Assembly (NCBI RefSeq): GCF_013343215.1
Contig: NZ_CP039144.1
Coordinates: 331,495-395,494 of the forward strand
Source of the DNA: Acinetobacter sp. 10FS3-1
GTDB taxonomy: Bacteria > Pseudomonadota > Gammaproteobacteria > Pseudomonadales > Moraxellaceae
DNA: 64,000 bases
Direction of reading: 5' to 3'
The notes below the pieces were generated by a model. That model was not told where the DNA came from, did no database searches, and was given only the letters and a program-made list of their open reading frames with translations. A program made the position numbers and the translations under genes. Positions 62,575 through 64,000 of the stretch are shown in pieces. The first letter of the stretch is position 1. The number at the start of each line of letters is the position of its first letter.

Positions 62575-62751
62575 TTAATTATCTTTCATCTGTTGTACAT
62601 TGCTAGGAATTTGCAAAAATTGCTTTAAAATAAAGTTAATTTGAGCATTCATGGATCTTTGTTGAGCAATAGATTCTTCCTGCAGTTGCTTTCTTAAATG
62701 AGCAGGAATACGAATTTTAAGTTGAGCGAGTTCATGAGTATTGGGGTTCAT
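62575..62751 (-). CDS. Arc-like ribbon-helix-helix protein (58 aa)
   Basis: The ATG at 62751 has GAGAGG five bases upstream and begins MNPNTHELAQLKIRIPAHLR. The RHH strand is LKIRIP and the helices are KQLQEESIAQQ and SMNAQINFILKQFL, as in Arc-family proteins. It is divergent from another Arc-like gene over a 35-bp palindrome, so it probably controls both. It may also be the antitoxin-like half of a decayed system, but no toxin gene is beside it. Confidence 0.8.
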   Translation of the reverse strand: MNPNTHELAQLKIRIPAHLRKQLQEESIAQQRSMNAQINFILKQFLQIPSNVQQMKDN

Positions 62752-62765
62752 AGAAACCTCTCTGG

Positions 62766-62800
62766 ACCACATTGGTTTAAATATATTAAACCAATGTGGT
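62766..62800. promoter_or_regulatory. 35-bp operator palindrome between divergent Arc-like genes
   Basis: Arms ACCACATTGGTTTAA and TTAAACCAATGTGGT flank ATATA with no mismatch. It lies 15 bases from the leftward start and 30 from the rightward start. This is a likely autoregulatory site of one or both RHH proteins. Confidence 0.75.
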
Positions 62801-62830
62801 TTATATATCAATATATAAGGTCCATGTTCT

Positions 62831-63772
62831 ATGAGTCTATTAAGTGATTCTCAAGTAAAACTAAGAATACCAACTGAATTAAAACAAAGAATTGAAGCTG
62901 AAGCGCAAGATGCTAAACGTTCAATGAATGCAGAAATTGTGGCACGCCTTGAAAATAGCTTTAATTTCAAGAAGTTGGATTCAGAACATGGGAATATTAC
63001 ATTAAGCCCTTACCAACTTTTAGATCGTAAAAAAGAATTATCAGATAGATTAGTTCATGCTATTCAATGGGCAAATTTTAATAACTTTCGAGAGTTAAAG
63101 TATTCTCATATTGCAGAACAGCTTGAGTATGAAACAGCAGAAATCTTTTTGGATTGGGTACAAGGCAAACATGAACCTACATTTGTTGAACTCAGAAAAA
63201 TCGCTGAATTCTTAGGGGTAGAGCAAGATTGGCTGGTGCATGGTGATGGCTATCCAACACCACATTCTTCATTCGATGCTTCAGGTTCACCTGAGCGAGA
63301 TATTCTAGAGCTATTTCAAACAGAAGGAATCTCTGATCATGAAATTTTTATGAGCAAAGTTAAAAAGATTCACTTTGTAAGGAATATCTCCCCTGAGGGT
63401 GAGTTAGTGATTGTTCGAGAATATAAGAATGAGAAAGTTGATGTATTGGAAACTCGAGCTCATATTTCTACAGTAATTGGTGATGGTGGGCGAAGAATGC
63501 TACAAAATTTTGCGAGTTTATGGGCTTACCTTTATGATAGTCCTCACCGTAATTCAGTACATAGTTATTTAATGAAGAAAGAAAAATTTAATGAACTTCG
63601 TAAATTATACGTGCATCCTTTAGCTATTCTTCGTCACACTCAACCCTCTTATTGGTGGGAGGAAATTTGGAGAAAGCAACCAAGCTCACATATGAAAGAC
63701 TTATTAGCTGACCAGTGGGAAGATTGGGTTTCAACAACTCATACAGCAAGTGAGGGTGTTGAGGCAAAATAA
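62831..63772 (+). CDS. Fused Arc-type RHH and HTH-like regulator (313 aa)
   Basis: Residues 1-48 form an Arc domain (VKLRIPTELKQRIEAEAQ, then SMNAEIVARLENSF). Residues about 85-140 look like an XRE-type HTH (YSHIAEQLEYETAEIFLDWV, then PTFVELRKIAEFLGVEQDWL with VHGDG, as in phage repressors). The C-terminal 170 residues have no known motif. A regulator with two DNA-binding domains is unusual. Its neighbour on the other strand carries only an Arc domain and shares the operator palindrome. Confidence 0.75.
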   Translation: MSLLSDSQVKLRIPTELKQRIEAEAQDAKRSMNAEIVARLENSFNFKKLDSEHGNITLSPYQLLDRKKELSDRLVHAIQWANFNNFRELKYSHIAEQLEYETAEIFLDWVQGKHEPTFVELRKIAEFLGVEQDWLVHGDGYPTPHSSFDASGSPERDILELFQTEGISDHEIFMSKVKKIHFVRNISPEGELVIVREYKNEKVDVLETRAHISTVIGDGGRRMLQNFASLWAYLYDSPHRNSVHSYLMKKEKFNELRKLYVHPLAILRHTQPSYWWEEIWRKQPSSHMKDLLADQWEDWVSTTHTASEGVEAK

Positions 63773-63827
63773 TTTATATTATTTTAGAGCATATTAACAT
63801 TCTCTGTTCAAAGGAATAACGAGAAAG

Positions 63828-64000
63828 GGCTTTGTTGTACAAACCTATCCAAGAAGGTCTGTTCAGCAATATAATTTCAAAATGAATAAGCCTACACCCA
63901 AAATCTATAGAACAACGAATTGGTCCGCTTATAACCGAACATTAATAAATCATGGAAATATCTCGATTTGGTTTGATCCTACGACTCAATGGTATACTCA
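63828..64000 (+). mobile_element. Second IS5-family element, cut by the window end
   Basis: The left inverted repeat GGCTTTGTTGTACAAACC starts at 63828 and matches the ends of the element at 2778-3648. This copy reads rightward. The rest lies outside the window. Confidence 0.8.
63882..64000 (+). CDS. IS5-family transposase, N-terminal part
   Basis: The first 39 codons begin MNKPTPKIYRTTNWSAYN and are close to the transposase at 2830-3594, with differences such as NHGNISIWFDPTTQWYT. It is a related but different IS, not a duplicate of the internal-deletion copy. Confidence 0.85.
   Translation, partial: MNKPTPKIYRTTNWSAYNRTLINHGNISIWFDPTTQWYT

Noticed and set aside
62575..62751. Antitoxin of a type II toxin-antitoxin pair
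   Set aside because: It is Arc-like, but no adjacent toxin-sized partner gene exists; the divergent gene is a large regulator.

Overview
The window looks like part of a large plasmid or plasmid-derived accessory region from Acinetobacter or a close relative. This is inference. It rests on the IS5-family element type, the low-GC coding style, the H-NS-type protein, and the mix of plasmid housekeeping genes: type IA topoisomerase, two Toprim primase-like proteins, a conjugation-type lytic transglycosylase, secreted nucleases and an entry-exclusion-like lipoprotein. No rRNA, tRNA, CRISPR array or recognisable replication initiator was found. Many genes are conserved-looking but unrecognised.

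Layout. 1-2670 is a very AT-rich lasso-peptide cluster in the order transporter (3' end only), precursor, cyclase, leader peptidase; a 41-residue precursor gene sits between a clear promoter and a strong internal terminator. 2778-3648 is an IS5-family element with an internally deleted transposase, followed by two broken genes and a four-copy palindromic repeat array (4463-4767). 5188-10000 holds a coiled-coil protein, small leftward genes, a XerC/D-like recombinase, a decayed ORF and a double ribbon-helix-helix protein. 10165-20200 is mostly rightward: an SMR-family transporter with Asp in place of the catalytic Glu, a YgiB-like lipoprotein and a YgiC-like glutathionylspermidine-synthase-family enzyme, then a series of unknown proteins and a membrane metalloprotease. 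20186-26207 contains a CI/LexA-like regulator, a probable homopolymer frameshift, a 28-residue membrane peptide, a pair of exported proteins and further unknowns. 26423-35749 carries a DUF2726 protein, an H-NS-like protein, topoisomerase I, an exported thermonuclease and a protein resembling the Cas12a inhibitor AcrVA2. 35805-43428 is an AT-rich desert, an unknown gene, a direct-repeat array and the two primase-like genes. 43507-60560 is a patchwork of short operons: a Sel1-repeat protein, transglycosylase, lipoproteins, a D12-type DNA methylase with an altered catalytic motif, HTH-like repeat proteins, and degenerate nuclease-fold proteins. 60601-64000 is a 5'-truncated IS21-type element, a divergent pair of Arc-like regulators over a 35-bp palindrome, and the start of a second IS5 element.

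How it may work together. Three short signals recur and tie scattered genes together: (i) a promoter family sharing TTGACTTATGCCATGTTT, in which the spacer as well as the -35 is conserved; (ii) the palindrome TCTGTATATACAGA, close to some of those promoters; (iii) a 5'-leader hairpin with the fixed loop AGCATTTAGC on stems that change in a compensating way. They suggest plasmid-wide control, perhaps by the CI/LexA-like protein at 20186-20860. All counts come from reading by eye; no searches were run.
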